This document shows, piece after piece, positions 30,605 to 43,827 of a stretch of DNA of 64,000 bases (the stretch's first letter is position 1; every line of letters starts with the position of its first letter). Source of the stretch: Hyaloperonospora brassicae (lineage: Eukaryota > Oomycota > Peronosporomycetes > Peronosporales > Peronosporaceae); the NCBI GenBank assembly GCA_947650285.1, contig CANTFL010001445.1, positions 372,001 to 436,000 on the forward strand, given 5' to 3'. The position numbers and the translations under genes are program-made. The notes under the pieces are model-generated. The model saw only the letters and a list, made by a program, of their open reading frames with translations, was not told where the DNA came from and did not search any database.

Positions 30605-31555
30605 GATGCTTAACAACCAGAACGCTTGTGGTCGAGAATAGCACCGGGTGAGCACTTTTTATTTGTAGTGGGTGCCGAGCACCTCACGCTCCGCATTGCG
30701 CTCTCACTTAGCGCAAATGCATCATGCACGCAAGCTATACGCACTATAGCAAAAGAGAAGGCTAGTTGAAGTGACAAAGCCGCACAGAAATGGGACGGTC
30801 TCGCACATGATGGGTCAAAGAATGCGTAGGTCTCTTGACAGCTGCGATTCACTCAATTGTTGCATCACAATTTCGGGAACGGGTGTCGTCGACCTGGTGA
30901 GGCCCTTCAGGCGAACGGGTCGTATTGTGTTGCAACCAAATGGATTGTGTTCGTCCGTCTTGTGTTATAGAAGGACGTGGTGGGCTTGTTGCCATTGACG
31001 TTTTTGCTTGGTTAAGTGCATTGACACTATAGATTGTTGGTGCGAGCGTGTGGAATGGAGAGCATCGATAAGTGGTCGCACAGCCCCATTTCTCGGAGAC
31101 TGCATGCAGAAGCGAAAGAGTTCACGCTGACGCGACCTGTGCGTAGAATGACTGCACGATCTACGGTATACATGACGGAACGGTACTGGCAGTGCGCGAG
31201 TCCTTCGCGCTCAGAAGCAGTAGTATTCGGCGCTTCAGTCTTTGCAGCCGTGAGAAGTTCACACGTAAACGGCTTAATATTGTCCTCCGTCCCCGAGTTT
31301 TGCCGGAAGAAGGATTTACTTGTCGGCTAGAATCGAGGACATTATTGCACTATTTTAAGTGAGCCGCAATTGAGCCGTTCTTTTAGGCAAATGAGCGTTT
31401 AGTTTTCGCCAATGAGTATTCACCCCATACATTAAACAAGTTATTGGGATTGAAGGTCTCCAACGTCTAAAATTGTATTGTTGTACCTAAAGAAATAACA
31501 TTTATTCATCTCATATCATCTAGTCAATCGGACCCGTGACAACCTTCCTTACAAG
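30605..31555. other. Host flank, no recognised gene
   Basis: The sequence resumes the pre-insertion locus. Short ORFs (plus 30771-30998 and 31034-31330, minus 30610-30852) have no recognisable domain. Composition turns AT-rich after about 31330. Confidence 0.35.
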
Positions 31556-31559
31556 CCAT

Positions 31560-33640
31560 ATGAAAAGCCTGAACCAGCTCACAGAAGAGATGTTTGATTA
31601 TGTGGACGAAGCCCACTACGCGCTTGACGAGCCAACACTGCCGGTAAGTTATGTTACAACTACTGAAGGAAACAAAGGATGAGTAACCGCAAGGACGGTG
31701 AGGTTAAAGCAGTGGTTCAGCAATTCTCATGCAACGGCCACCGACTTATTCTGGCACAGAGTCAGGTACAGCGCCTCTTTGTCAGCTCACGGGCTCGAGT
31801 CGCGCAACTGGCTGCACCTTCTCGGCCACGATCACACGACAGCGACGTCAAGAACAACCAGACCAGTGGTTGCTTGACGTCACTTATGAAGAGCATAACC
31901 ATGATCCCTTTACAGATATTAAGGCGCATCCACGTGTACGTACTCTGACGGAAGTACAAGAACAAGGAGTGGCTGCGAGTCTGCGTGCAGGTATCAGCGC
32001 TGGTCGCATCGTTGCCTCCCTTCGGCAATCTGATATTGTGGGTGGTATTGCGGGCGATATATACAACATTCGAGCAAATAAGCGCCGCTTATTGCTAAGA
32101 GGAAGGTCTTCGCTCACACACTTGCTTGAAAGTCTAGCTACCAGCAATCAAAAATATAACAATGCGCGTGCCTGCGCGAAATTTGACGCTAGAAGCGGCT
32201 CATGCACCTATTTATCGTGCCTCTCTCTGTAAGGGAAATAACTGCCTGTTTCAGCGCAAGTCGTTTATTTTTGGTTGACGCCACATACTAGACCAATCGA
32301 TTCCGACAATTCATGTGCTGCAAATTGTGGGCGTAACTGCAACCAACACCAGCTATCCCTTTACTTATTACTTTATAAGAAGGCGACTACATCAACGCGA
32401 TGCAGAACCTGAGGCAAGTATTCGGGATGTTCGGCATCGGCACACCAGTAAAATTCGTTGTTGATCGCGAGATGGCATTAATGAACGCGCTCGGTTTCTG
32501 TTTCTTTTTGCGAGGCCACTGCTTTGTAGATGTCATATGAAGAAGAACTTCACCGCCGAGATGCGAAGACATTTTGACTTCGCGAAGGAGATTAAACAAT
32601 TACAGCTCAAGTGAGATTGCTTGGCACAAGCTCAATCAACAACATAATATGACCGCCATCTTGTTGCGACGATGGTTGATCTACCAATTCATGTAATGCA
32701 GTATTTGGATGAAACTTTGATGGTTCACAAGAAAATGTTTGCGCCTTGCTACTTGCATGGTTGTATACATTACGGCCATGCGTCAATGTCACGTTTCGAG
32801 AGCGCACATGCGGCTATCAAGAAGTGGTTGAACGGATCCACAGGTAAACAGCATTACTTTGGACTTATTGATATCGGTAGTTCGGCTACTGAATTATATT
32901 TATGCTTTTATGTGATATGTGGTCGGTAAGCAAAGCTCTGAAGTTGGCTTGCCACGAGCAACTTGCTATAGTTAGTCATCAGAACGCAAATGAGCCGCGC
33001 CATCGTCGAAATGCAGCTAGGAACTCTGTTTGCAGGAGTAATGGGCAAGATTTACGCTGCAAGTGCACCGACAGCACATTGTCAATGGCTTAAAAGACCT
33101 ATACCAGGACCTTGTCAGAATATGATGACAAATACCATGGGAAAATATTGTCGTCATGCAGTATTTCAAATTTCATCGGCCGTTCACAGTACAAGATTTT
33201 GTTCAGCATTGGTGGTTGGTGCAACCTTTAACACGAAGTGCTGATACCGAGACAGTAATAAATTGTGTTGTCGATTATGATACCTAGCTAAAAAGAGTTC
33301 TTGAGAGGTATGTGAAGGCTTACAGACAGCAGCAAACGATGCTTTACGATCATGCTATCGCTGCTACATTTTTTGGAATACGTGACCCTGTGATTAGAAG
33401 AACGCGCAGGCGCCCAACAGGTTCTACCCACCGCGATTTATCTCACTTTGATCATGTAGAAAAGCGTTTAATTTCCAAAGCCGTCGACGTTGTGGACGCT
33501 GTGAGAATTCGGGGCACCACGCAAGGACATGTCGTCAAGCCGCACAAAAGCACAAGCAGTGCCTGCAGCACCTCCAGAATTGAGACAAATCGAGGATATA
33601 GCGCATTTCGATACTGTGCTTGATACTATCAATGTCGAAT
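31560..33640 (+). pseudogene. MULE (Mutator-like) transposase pseudogene
   Basis: The N-terminal part has the FLYWCH/FAR1-like zinc region of MULE proteins: SRATGCTFSATITR, WLLDVTYEEHNHDPF (about 31795-31910), then HPRVRTLTEVQEQGVAASLRAGISAGRIV. The DDE transposase starts with FLVDATY*TNRF (about 32267-32300, with an internal stop at the usual Lys). The second catalytic block is FGIGTPVKFVVDREMALMNAL (about 32430-32490), and a degraded EMRRHFDFAKE block follows at about 32560. The C-terminal QYFKFHRPFTVQ-like and AYRQQQTML segments extend to about 33640. Many stops and frame changes make it dead. Terminal inverted repeats were not found. Confidence 0.75.
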
Positions 33641-33644
33641 CCGA

Positions 33645-34205
33645 CATAATATGTTATGTAGATGCCTATAGTCGTTAGCAATATAATAATTTCTTTTAAT
33701 AAGATGTCATCCATATGTAAATGACTTTGTTTAACTACACACTCATATTTGGCTTAATTGCTCTCTAACAACCTTTTAAGGCCTTCCACAACTAGCGATA
33801 CATGAAGATGGGTTTGTTATATCGCTCAAGCAAATCTAGAGGTTCAGAATCATAAAATATGTGTTGTGATATCAAGATCGTATATTTACACGTTTATGTC
33901 ATACGCACCTTAACGAAGCCGATACTAGCCCACGTTTCAAGTTCTATATTAGTTTGCTATCTTGTCCAGTAAAAATGTGGGTTTTTCTACGCTATCTCAA
34001 CACACGGTGTACTTTCGATCGCAAAAGATCAAGATCGCAATCGATCAACTGGATATAATTGATGACAACGCAACGCCAGACGGAGAACAGGCCGCGACCA
34101 ATACCAAGTCAGTCAGTGACTAGAAGGTAGTCACAGTAGCTTCAAGACGACTTAATTGAATCTTTGAACAATACTGTATCTAAGCCAACGAATCAATAAA
34201 ATAAT
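33645..34205. other. AT-rich, no gene
   Basis: No open frame or recognised motif. Confidence 0.5.
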
Positions 34206-35060
34206 ACGATCCAGCATGCGCATCATCGACCATCGCTATCACAGCCAAAGCGAAAAGATCAGTTCATTATCCGACAAAACCAACCTCATCATTCCTCACG
34301 ATACTTACGTCCGATATCATCGCAGCCAGAACCATCGTCGGCTAAGAGCAGGGCACCGTTTCGCCCGTTTCGTTAATCCTGTAGAGCAGATGAGCCAAAC
34401 TGCAGCAGCCGTTTCCATGACCCAATATGATCAATATCCCGATGCAGAGATAGCAGCCGGTAACGATGGCGGATCTACAGGAGCGCGAAAACACGTCCAT
34501 CACCAGGTATCCAAGTGTCAGTAATCCGCTAAACGGCATTATGCATAGCTGGCAGCAATCCAGAGCAATTGCAAAACTGTATCAATCCTGCAACCACCAT
34601 TGTTTCCGTCGCTGCCTTTACTTTGTTGACACGGACAAACGCTTGCGATCCTTCCAGCCGCTAGAATCTACGACGCCCGCACATTGACGCTCACTGAGGT
34701 GAAGGAATCGTTGCCCAAGCGAGACACAAAGCGCCCGACGTTAGACATACTATCGAGCTGCAATCTTTCCGTGCTTGAACAGGCCAGTAGATCAACTTCA
34801 ACCTATACAGCTTAAAGCCCTCTAAAGCTGTCCACCTCATGTCCTGCGTGACGTTGGTCGGTGGCGAACAGCATCCATTCGCATTGAAATGAAGGCACCG
34901 CGTAGCTGATCTTGGCAAGGGAGATGGTTCGACGACATTATACAGCCAGTGTCCGGTCAGTAGCAGAATCACGAGCAACGACGATACGAGCGCCGGTAAC
35001 ACCTAACGCGGAAGGAGGATTGACAGTATCGTACACATATATCTGTTTCATTTTCAAAAT
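34206..35060 (+). pseudogene. Decayed coding remnant of unknown family
   Basis: Composition rises above that of the surroundings, and protein-like pieces occur in alternating plus frames: FVNPVEQMSQTAAAVSMTQYDQ (about 34370-34435), then RIYDARTLTLTEVKESLPKR and TLDILSSCNLSVLEQASR (about 34665-34795). Stops break each frame. A hydrophobic minus-strand start (MLPALVSSLLVILLLTG, from 35002) also exists but leads to a low-quality frame. No family assigned. Confidence 0.3.
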
Positions 35061-38000
35061 AAAAAGTGCTGAAACTATAGTGGTCTGTCACTCCGTTCCG
35101 TGTATTTAATTATTTAATGATCAGGCACCACGCAGCAATGCCCGCTTCGCCTAGTGCGCACTGTTTTAGCTGTGTCGCATGTCATATACTCTTATAATTC
35201 GTGTAACGATGATAATGTGTCATATAGATCGATCGTGAAAAATTAAGAATAAGGAGCGATAAAGAACATCAATATATTTATACAAAATATTGATTTCTAA
35301 ATCCAATAACTTGATAAACGTATAAGGAGAAGGCTCATTAGCTATAACTGAAGGCTTATTTTTAGAGTATCTGATATATAAAACAATATAAACGCAGAAA
35401 TATAATACCTATAGCGCGTGCAATTACGGCGTGAGGGTGACAGTATACCACAAATCATTAATTCCTCGAAAGCAATAACCTACTTACCGAACTATTATAA
35501 TAGGATCTACCGGCGTTGCTACACGCTTGTGCAGAATAGCACAAAAATAGTAAAAAGTATAGGCATCAACTTCGAACCGTATTTTTTGTCGCTGGATACA
35601 CCTTATTTACCTTTTTTTGCTTTTGCGATCAGCATGCACTGTAATATTAGCGCACAAACACGGACCATATAATATAATTACAATCAGGCTAACTGCTCAA
35701 CCGTGACACTAAAACGGGCTCAGCTATTGGTGTCGCTGCATGTGACTTAGTGCTACAAATTTTACCAACACGCATCTCGCGCCGTGACCCAGAAAAGACA
35801 TGTTTTGCGACATACCCACAGCATCATTATCATATCAATTTTGATAGATGTTATGTCACATGAATGAAAGTGTAAGATCTATACATGCGTATAGATCTAA
35901 GTGAGGGGTACGATTCGGGATCCACTTAAGCTGGGCTTATAAGGAGTAGACGGAAAAAGATATTGCAAATCCTCCGATAAATATTTGCGTCTTGCCCTAT
36001 AACCGAGGCAGCATATTTTTTTGTTTGCTGTAAAACCTGAAGATTGTTTCCGCCATTCCTCAAATCCGTGTTTGCGCAATTCATCGACCACGATCAATTT
36101 TTATTCTGTATAGCGATGATATGGAGATTTTGGGCCTCTGGAAAGCTAGAGCCTAAGCATTCTAAACAGTTGATACTGTAACACGACGGAGAAACCGACC
36201 TTTTGGTCTAGTGTGATTGGCTCAAAATCATGTAGTAGATATTTTGATAAAGGATGAAGAAGAATAAAACTTGCCAGCGATGTCGGTGCTCGTAATGATG
36301 CCAATTGCATCATCAGGCTTAGGTGTCTGATGAAGGAGGCGAACCCCGTATAACCAATCTTGCTTGACCGCTAATTTTCGAAGCATACTATTCAATTTAT
36401 CGACTTACAAAAACTGTTTATGATTAGCTTTATTACAAAACCACTTCCGGAGTTCAGTATATTGCGCTGACACTTAAATCATAAATGACTTAACCTGTGT
36501 TTGTGTGGCCGTCAAACATTGTCTGAAGCTTTGGGAACGTATGCAAACGTCTCTAACGGCTTAATAGAGTTTATAATTGACATCAAACACATCTTCGACT
36601 AATGATACATTACATGGGAGATGCATATATTAATTCGTTGACGAATTAAGAATGGATGTCATGATCAATTATCATTTTACATAAATGAATTTCTATTGCC
36701 CAAAAACATATTTAATAAAAATTAGGAGTTCCGCAGCTATTTGACGTTATGCTGCAATGTCCGTCCTGTCTACAAATTTAAACATTCATATTACGGCCAA
36801 AAGACTTCTACGTTGTCCATCATAGTGGTGAAAGGTAGATGACTAGAATGTCTGAACACACCAAACATTATTTTGTATAACGCCACATGTTATGCACTAT
36901 ATTATTTAAATAAGAAATTCAGTTTAAAGGGTGATGGCTATAGGTTTTTCATAATAAAAAATATTTCTTCGGTGCCTTTTTAGGTAGTACACACGGTTAG
37001 TTTATGGCTGTACAGAATTATGCGATCAAATGAATTATGATTGGGTTATGTGCTGATATTGAGCACTAGTATACATAAGTGGGAGTTACGTAGTGCTATT
37101 CTATTCAATTTTATGAAGAGACAATTGCGCAAAAAAAGTGTATAGATCGTTGCCTAGAGATAAATGGATCTTTAGAATATTACTCAAAGTTATACTAGTA
37201 CAATAAGAAATTATTTTGAAGATCTAAAGAGACTTAAACACTGCTTTCTCATGTAAAATTACGTTCTACCCTTACACCAAAATTAGGTCAATGTTTGCGC
37301 CTCGCAAAGCCAGCACCGGTAATTCTACGTTGAAATTTTCCAGTTTATTTAACACATCTACAGGTTCTTGTGGAATTTTTTCGTTTGCGGCATATATCGA
37401 TAACTAAAAAAGGACTAGAATGGTATCTATAGTTGTCGCCGTAGTGATGATGGAAAATAAGTAGTACACACGAGTCTGCCGATTGGTCATATGTCGAATA
37501 ACGCTCAGCCATTTTAGATGTCCTAATCGGCCTGTGCACGCTTCTTTGCAATTAACGCCTAGAGTAAAGATTTGAATAGGAATCTCGGGACACTAATGAC
37601 GAAAATTGACGAGCTCATGTTTAAGGACACCTATCTCAAAGCAGGTATGTCATCAATTAATTATACTTATTCGACCGCTTTACTCACTTCATAAAATCGA
37701 TACATCATTAAATTATTATTCATATATAATACAAGGTTATTAAGAACGGCGGTGACGCATTATAGGCGTCACTACAAAAAACGGTATTTATTCTGTCTGA
37801 AACCATTCGAAGTCACAAATTACTCTCACACGTTAATACTTTAATAGACAGGCTGCATGATCTACGATGGTTCATTAATTAACGAATTCCAAGTACCTAA
37901 TTTCGTTGATATAGCAATCATCGGTGATGTGATTTGTGGATTTGCATCCTGCCCAAACTTACTAACTCTTGCACAACATTTACAAACATGTGCCTCGTTG

Positions 38001-41000
38001 TGTAGTCTTTCCCCACATTCAACAATCGTCAAATGGCAGGGTTGAATTTTTATACTTGTTTAATTGGGATGCCGAACTCAATCATCAAGTTATTACAAAG
38101 ATTTAATTACAAATTACAATTAAGGAAATAGATGATTAAGTATACATGGGTCCATCGCGCCAGGTTAATATTTTCCAACCCTTGTTTATTTTAACAATCA
38201 AGATGTCGTGTTGATATCTTGATATATGGCATTATCCTCGTATGCTGGACTCGATCGCAATCGGGCCTTGCTATCATTTGCGCCTCCCATTCCAAATTCA
38301 GGAGCGATTTTTAAAACATAGGCTATAACATCTAGCATCGCAGATCGGCACCATCAAACAAGTATGCCTTTGATCGTCGGGGAGCCAAATAACATTGACA
38401 GCAATTCAGTAGCGCAAATTATTAGTAGAAGATGTAGAATATAAGTACGTATGTAAAATATTTTAAAAGCGTATCGAAATGATTAATAAAACAACCCAAA
38501 CCACTGGATACCCTTCAAAATGATGTCGATTTTACGCTTGACCGCCCCAATCCGCACTTTATTTTCGACCTGATAATTTAATTATTACGCATACAATTCA
38601 AAGAATGTGCCATATCATTTCTAATAACCACATCTTGAAAGTTACATACAATTTTGACTATCGAATTAAAAACCAGAACCTTAAAAGGTATCCGAATCTT
38701 ACGTCAAACATGGTCATATTAAGTTGGCGGTTACTAGTTGGACATCTTTCATAGGCCACTTTTCCGAAACGTTTGGCAGGTGGTCATACACCCTGATGAA
38801 CAATTATAACAATGTTTATTATCATTGACCTTTCACAAATCCAATTTCCAATCTGATGTGTTATATTTTGGTAGATCAGTGAGTGTATTGTAGCACTCTT
38901 ACGATCTGCTTCCAGTGGGTCCTCACAAAAATCTCACACGCTTTTATAATTTCACTAAACAACTGGTCCACCATCTCAATTGTTAAATGGTCCGAGCTTA
39001 ATTTTTTATGAAACGGGGTCGATGTTATACTTCAAGGTAATATTTGAATATGAGCTTCAGGTGCCCAGCCCAGTCGACAAAGTCATCCTTGTCCAAATCC
39101 GTCAAATATATGATTTACTCGTAATTTACATCGATCTAGTGTGTGATTGTTCTGTAATTCCTACAAGTTCTCATACCAGCTGAACATAGTCCTATATTAC
39201 AGGCTCTGGATTCAATTTTGTTCGAGAAGCAGTTTAAAGCTCTGGAGATAAACAAATAAATTGTTCTGTATGCCGTATCCTAACTTTCAATCGCTGCCCT
39301 GCCGTCGTAATATGTTCGCAAATGCCGCTATATTTATACGCACGATGTATCGACAGCACATATACAAAATAGGCAGCTGCGTTTCTTATCTATGTACGAT
39401 TGTCCTTAGGCGCGATCGAATTTACGATGGCACTCGATTTGTACTGAACGTCATTAGATTTCTTACAAAACTGGTAGTACCTTTTTTCAGCGAACGTCAT
39501 TACGAGTCCTGATAGCTTGTAGCAATCTCAATAGGATTTTCTTCTATCCGGTTAAAGCGCCCTCGACACTCCTTACATTACTGAAAACATGAACATGTCT
39601 TTATTAGCCGTAATGCAATCTTGTTGTGGAACTAAAATGATTTTGGCCGATCAAAGTGCCATATTCTGCTTACTTACACATATACAGGCTGCACGTAAAC
39701 ATCTTCTTACCATAACATAACTTAAACCCAAAAAACATTGGCGTGTTTTTAGACGTTTAATAGACCGAAATCGATGGCGCTGGACCATGTATGCCACACT
39801 ATTTTAATCATATAGAAATATTTACAATCAATTAAATGAAAATACAAGTCGGTAAGAAACTTTTCTCTTAATTTCATAAATGTTGCTGTTTCCGTCCAGA
39901 CTACCATTACGTCACATCATCATGCTATCTCGTTTGACAGATCGTAGATGAAGATTCATACAATACCTTCCAGAATGAATCGATGTGTACATTTTTAGTG
40001 CAATCCGATTTGTAATGATGCCTCGATCGTAATACAATTATTTTATTAACCTATAAAAGATACCATCCAACCTCATATTCGTCGTATAAACAATCTATCC
40101 GACTAATTACTAATAAATGCTCAACGGATCGGTCAAGAACACATGTATAATCATAATTTTGAAAAATGTAACGAGTCTTTGAGATCTGGCGTTTAATGAG
40201 TTATGGTTTGATTACAATTCTTGGTCAAGTTTGTACAGTTGCTCTAGGCCATAATTGTATTCCTCTACTGCATCTTGATCAATTTGTAATGTCAGAGTAA
40301 TATATCGCAGCTGCTAAAGACACTGCAATTCCTTTTTGTCTCGATAGCGAAAGGCAAAGGCTATTCAGTAGTCAATGGGACTCTCAACTACCTGTTAGCT
40401 TGTCGTACACTTAAATATATCATCTTAGTAGAGTTAAATGAGGCTTGATATATATTGTCGTCTATGTTGCTGCGACAAAACGACATCGATACCTTTGAAG
40501 TTTGATACCGAAGCATATCGTGTATAAATAATGTTTTTTTATTTTTATGGGCATAGATTTGTAAGCTGATCAATATATATATATACTTTTTTCGTAATTG
40601 AAGCAAAGACGCCAAATCTGTATAACACCTTTTTTGGTAATTGTTGGGGCTTGTTTTGGAATGATTATATTGTGGAACGGATGATTGTTATGTTTAGGGT
40701 CAAAAATCAGTACGATACGGTTTACCTGTATGGAAGAATGTAAGACGACCAAACACATGGTGCGACGAGACGCCCAGGGAGAGATAGAACAATAAACGGT
40801 GGGTGAAGTCGTGACATGTGTAATGACGTCATTATGACTTGACAGCTGGGACGGGATGGTACGTTTGCAATGTAGAATTAGCGTGTGAGATGCAAAGGTA
40901 TGACGAAAAACATCCGACATGTATACGGTCAGGTTGCAGTGCTGTTAGTTTTCATGTTCTAGCCATGACGAACAATAACTTGTTATTCTAGTAAAGTTTC

Positions 41001-42230
41001 CTGTTTCCTCCCTAAACCGTTTGCGCAAGCGCACATACAAGGTTCCGATTTTAGATTGTTTCATAAAGCTAATCATGTCTTGGATGTCTTTTTAGAGACT
41101 TATAAGCATTGAACTGACAAATTATATGTAAAGTACATCAAAATATACATGTAGATATCAAAAAGACTGAACTTGATGTCTTGACTCTTAGCGATAAATA
41201 AAAGTTCGTCTTTTTCGGTTTTCGGCAACGCGTCATTTCCCGCCGTTCTTGTGCAACCTAATATAATTTAAGCGCTGTGGTTTAACCAATTTCGACTGAA
41301 ATTGGAATTACCTAGTCATGTTCTCTCATTTAAAGGCTATGAACCGACAAAGATAAGACACAAGTTATACACGCTTTAGCAATTATTGAACAACGCAGAT
41401 TGTTGATGTGACTAAACATTTATCGTCACTTTAGTTTTCGAATCGATCTTGTTTATACCGCTGTATATCAGGAAAATATGTTTTATTAGATTTTTTACAT
41501 TGAGTTAGTTGCGAGAATTTATTTAAAAAGTTGTAGAAGATATCGCCGATTGCTTACATTTCAGTAACGTTGATGTAGCATCTTTGCCCATCAGAGATTG
41601 GTGTTGTTTACCAAGATTGTAAAATTTAATTGAGATACAGCAACAGAAATTAATTTAATTTGCTGCCCAGAACAGCACCTTTAAACACAGATATTTCTAT
41701 TTGTCGCGATTCGATACAGCGCCTTAGAGACAACATTTCAACGAACGATGAAAATACATTGCACTATTATTGGCATTGTTGTATATTATAGTAAATTGAT
41801 GCCTGCCATCACCGCAAAATAAGCTTTATATAAAGTTTGATTCCGCTTTTAATCATTAATTTTGACACTAAATTGGTATATTCTTCGATGAGCTGTTCTA
41901 TTTATATGAGAAGGCTCCACCCTCGTGAAGACTCACGAGGTTAATCCATCTATAAATAATTGATGGTTCCATATTTATAGGCGTTTTATTTGAAGTATTT
42001 AAAATGCACACTATTAATACACAGTCATATAGATGATGTAGATAGCGATTATTATTTTGGGTAAGATTGTCAGATATGACTTAGTAAAGTCCGATCAAGG
42101 ATGTGATTGGTGAATTAGGCCATATTCATTGAATTATAAATTTGGAATGGTAAAAAAGTGTATTTAATCGAACTTGCGTTCTGAAGACGAAAGGTGACGG
42201 AAGTTGACATCGATACAGCACGCAAATTAG
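35061..42230. other. AT-rich gene-poor stretch
   Basis: Only short ORFs with low-complexity, AT-driven translations were seen on either strand. Two perfect hairpins stand out (35875-35898, 10-bp arms; about 41932-41951, 8-bp arms CCTCGTGA/TCACGAGG) but no gene or element could be tied to them. Confidence 0.5.
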
Positions 42231-42234
42231 GGGT

Positions 42235-42393
42235 ACGCGATCCACGGTATACGAATCCAGGTGTTACTTGATCCACAATATACGCGATCCACGTGGTACG
42301 CAACATAGGAGTTACATTAATTAAGGATTACGCGATCTATGGATTACGCGATCCATGTGGAATGAGATCCAGGAATTACGTGATCAAGGGGTT
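42235..42393 (+). repeat. 16-bp minisatellite, about 10 units
   Basis: Ten head-to-tail units of 15-16 bp, close to ACGCGATCCANGGNTT. Good copies are at 42282-42297, 42330-42345 and 42346-42361; others are diverged. Each unit carries GATCC or a relic of it. Confidence 0.8.
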
Positions 42394-43301
42394 TCGCGTT
42401 ACACGGGGATCGATACTACGATATGCAATCCGCAGGGGGGTCGTGGTCCGTCGGATTGGTGTACGCGACATCACAGATTCGATTACCGCGGATCGACAGG
42501 TATGTTAGGTGCATTACATAGTACTTGCAGGGGGTCTGCGGTGAGGGAGGGTAGCGAAGATTTTGCGATGGGTGTGGGCATAGGTTTGACGTTCGGTTTG
42601 GTTGGGTGATTGTACACAAAATTAAAATTTCTGAAGTACTCATGTCGCTTTTTAGTTAAAAGTTAGATTACTGGATCTTCGACGTCAAAAGAAGCTGTAT
42701 ACGTAAATCACGTAAAAGTTCTGGATTATTTTGCCAGGGAACGGTAAATTTCAATACACACCTACAGCTGCGATCGGACGCAGCAACACAGTAAAGGACA
42801 AGGTAGAAGATCGCGAGGCGGTTTAATTAATTAGAAGGTCACGTGGAACAATAATTTGTATTGGGCAAGTCAATCTCTCAGTAATCGGTTTGGGTTATAC
42901 TGAGTACCATACAGGTATATCCGTGGTTGCTTAAAATTTCCACGCGATCGCCACCACACTTAAAATACGGCCACGTTTTCCTATAATGCCGGTCCACTTA
43001 GAAGAGTTAAGACGGCCCCACCGACGGGTACACAAGGCGAGTACAAAAACGTAATACAAAGAAACGGGGTATAACTTCCGAAATTCGTTCATCTGAGCGC
43101 CAGTGGAGGGTCAAGGTCACAAGAATCTTGTGATCGCCACTTGTACCTAGTGTTTAAAATTATAATGGTGCGTTTATTGAGACAGCGAAAATGTTACACC
43201 GTAGAAATGGTATACATGCAGCCCTAGAATTCTGGATCTACCGTACGTGATAATATTACAATTAACAAATAGCAACAAATCGATGCGTTATCTTAAGTGA
43301 A
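42394..43301. other. No recognised gene
   Basis: A G-rich segment follows the minisatellite to about 42610 (overlapping plus ORFs of 71 and 84 codons that translate the repeat). AT-rich sequence then continues without features. Confidence 0.4.
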
Positions 43302-43827
43302 CGCAACTGATTAAAAAAATTATAGACTTGAAAGCGATAACAATACCACATTAGTTTCCTTCGACCAAAATAGGATGGAATTAATATGCATCAGTTCATT
43401 TGTTTAGCGGCCCCCACCGAACCGCGCGCATTGTAGCACAGTAAATATTATAAAGCTGGACATTATAATATATGATTGCGTTCTTTAAAAGCGGATATAC
43501 GCTTTTCTGGGGTAATAACGTATTGTAGTCTAATCCAAAAATCAAATATATTTCTTAGTGTAGCAGGAGATATTGGCTAAGCTTTATCGTAATTTCTTTA
43601 TGCAATATGCTGAAATTTATCTCAATGTTATATTGAAGTAAGTAGTAGATTATCGATAGTCTATAAAAAAAATGAAGTTATTGAACGAGACGAGTGAGAG
43701 AATCTAACGACTAATTGCGGCCTAAAAAATCGGGCGCAAACTCGATGAGTCCACCCTTTTTTGGTCGAAGGAACTAATGTGGTATTTTTTTCGCTTTTCA
43801 GTCTTTAAACTCTTTTAATCAGTCGCA
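43302..43827. mobile_element. Non-autonomous inverted-repeat element (MITE or foldback), about 526 bp
   Basis: Left arm 43302-43379 and right arm 43750-43827 are imperfect inverted repeats of about 78 bp. They share ACTGATTAAAA, the AATACCACATTAGT block and CCTTCGACCAAAA. The interior has no coding capacity. Superfamily and exact ends are unclear, as no confident target duplication was identified. Confidence 0.65.

Noticed and set aside
34691..35002. Minus ORF with a hydrophobic, signal-like N-terminus
   Set aside because: The remainder lacks RxLR or other effector motifs and overlaps better protein-like pieces on plus; likely a shadow.
35875..35898. Perfect 10-bp-arm hairpin AGATCTATAC/GTATAGATCT
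   Set aside because: Isolated in AT-rich DNA with no neighbouring gene or T-run; one such hairpin in tens of kb is compatible with chance.
42293..42643. Overlapping ORFs over the 16-bp minisatellite
   Set aside because: They translate a tandem DNA repeat with a period that is not a multiple of three.
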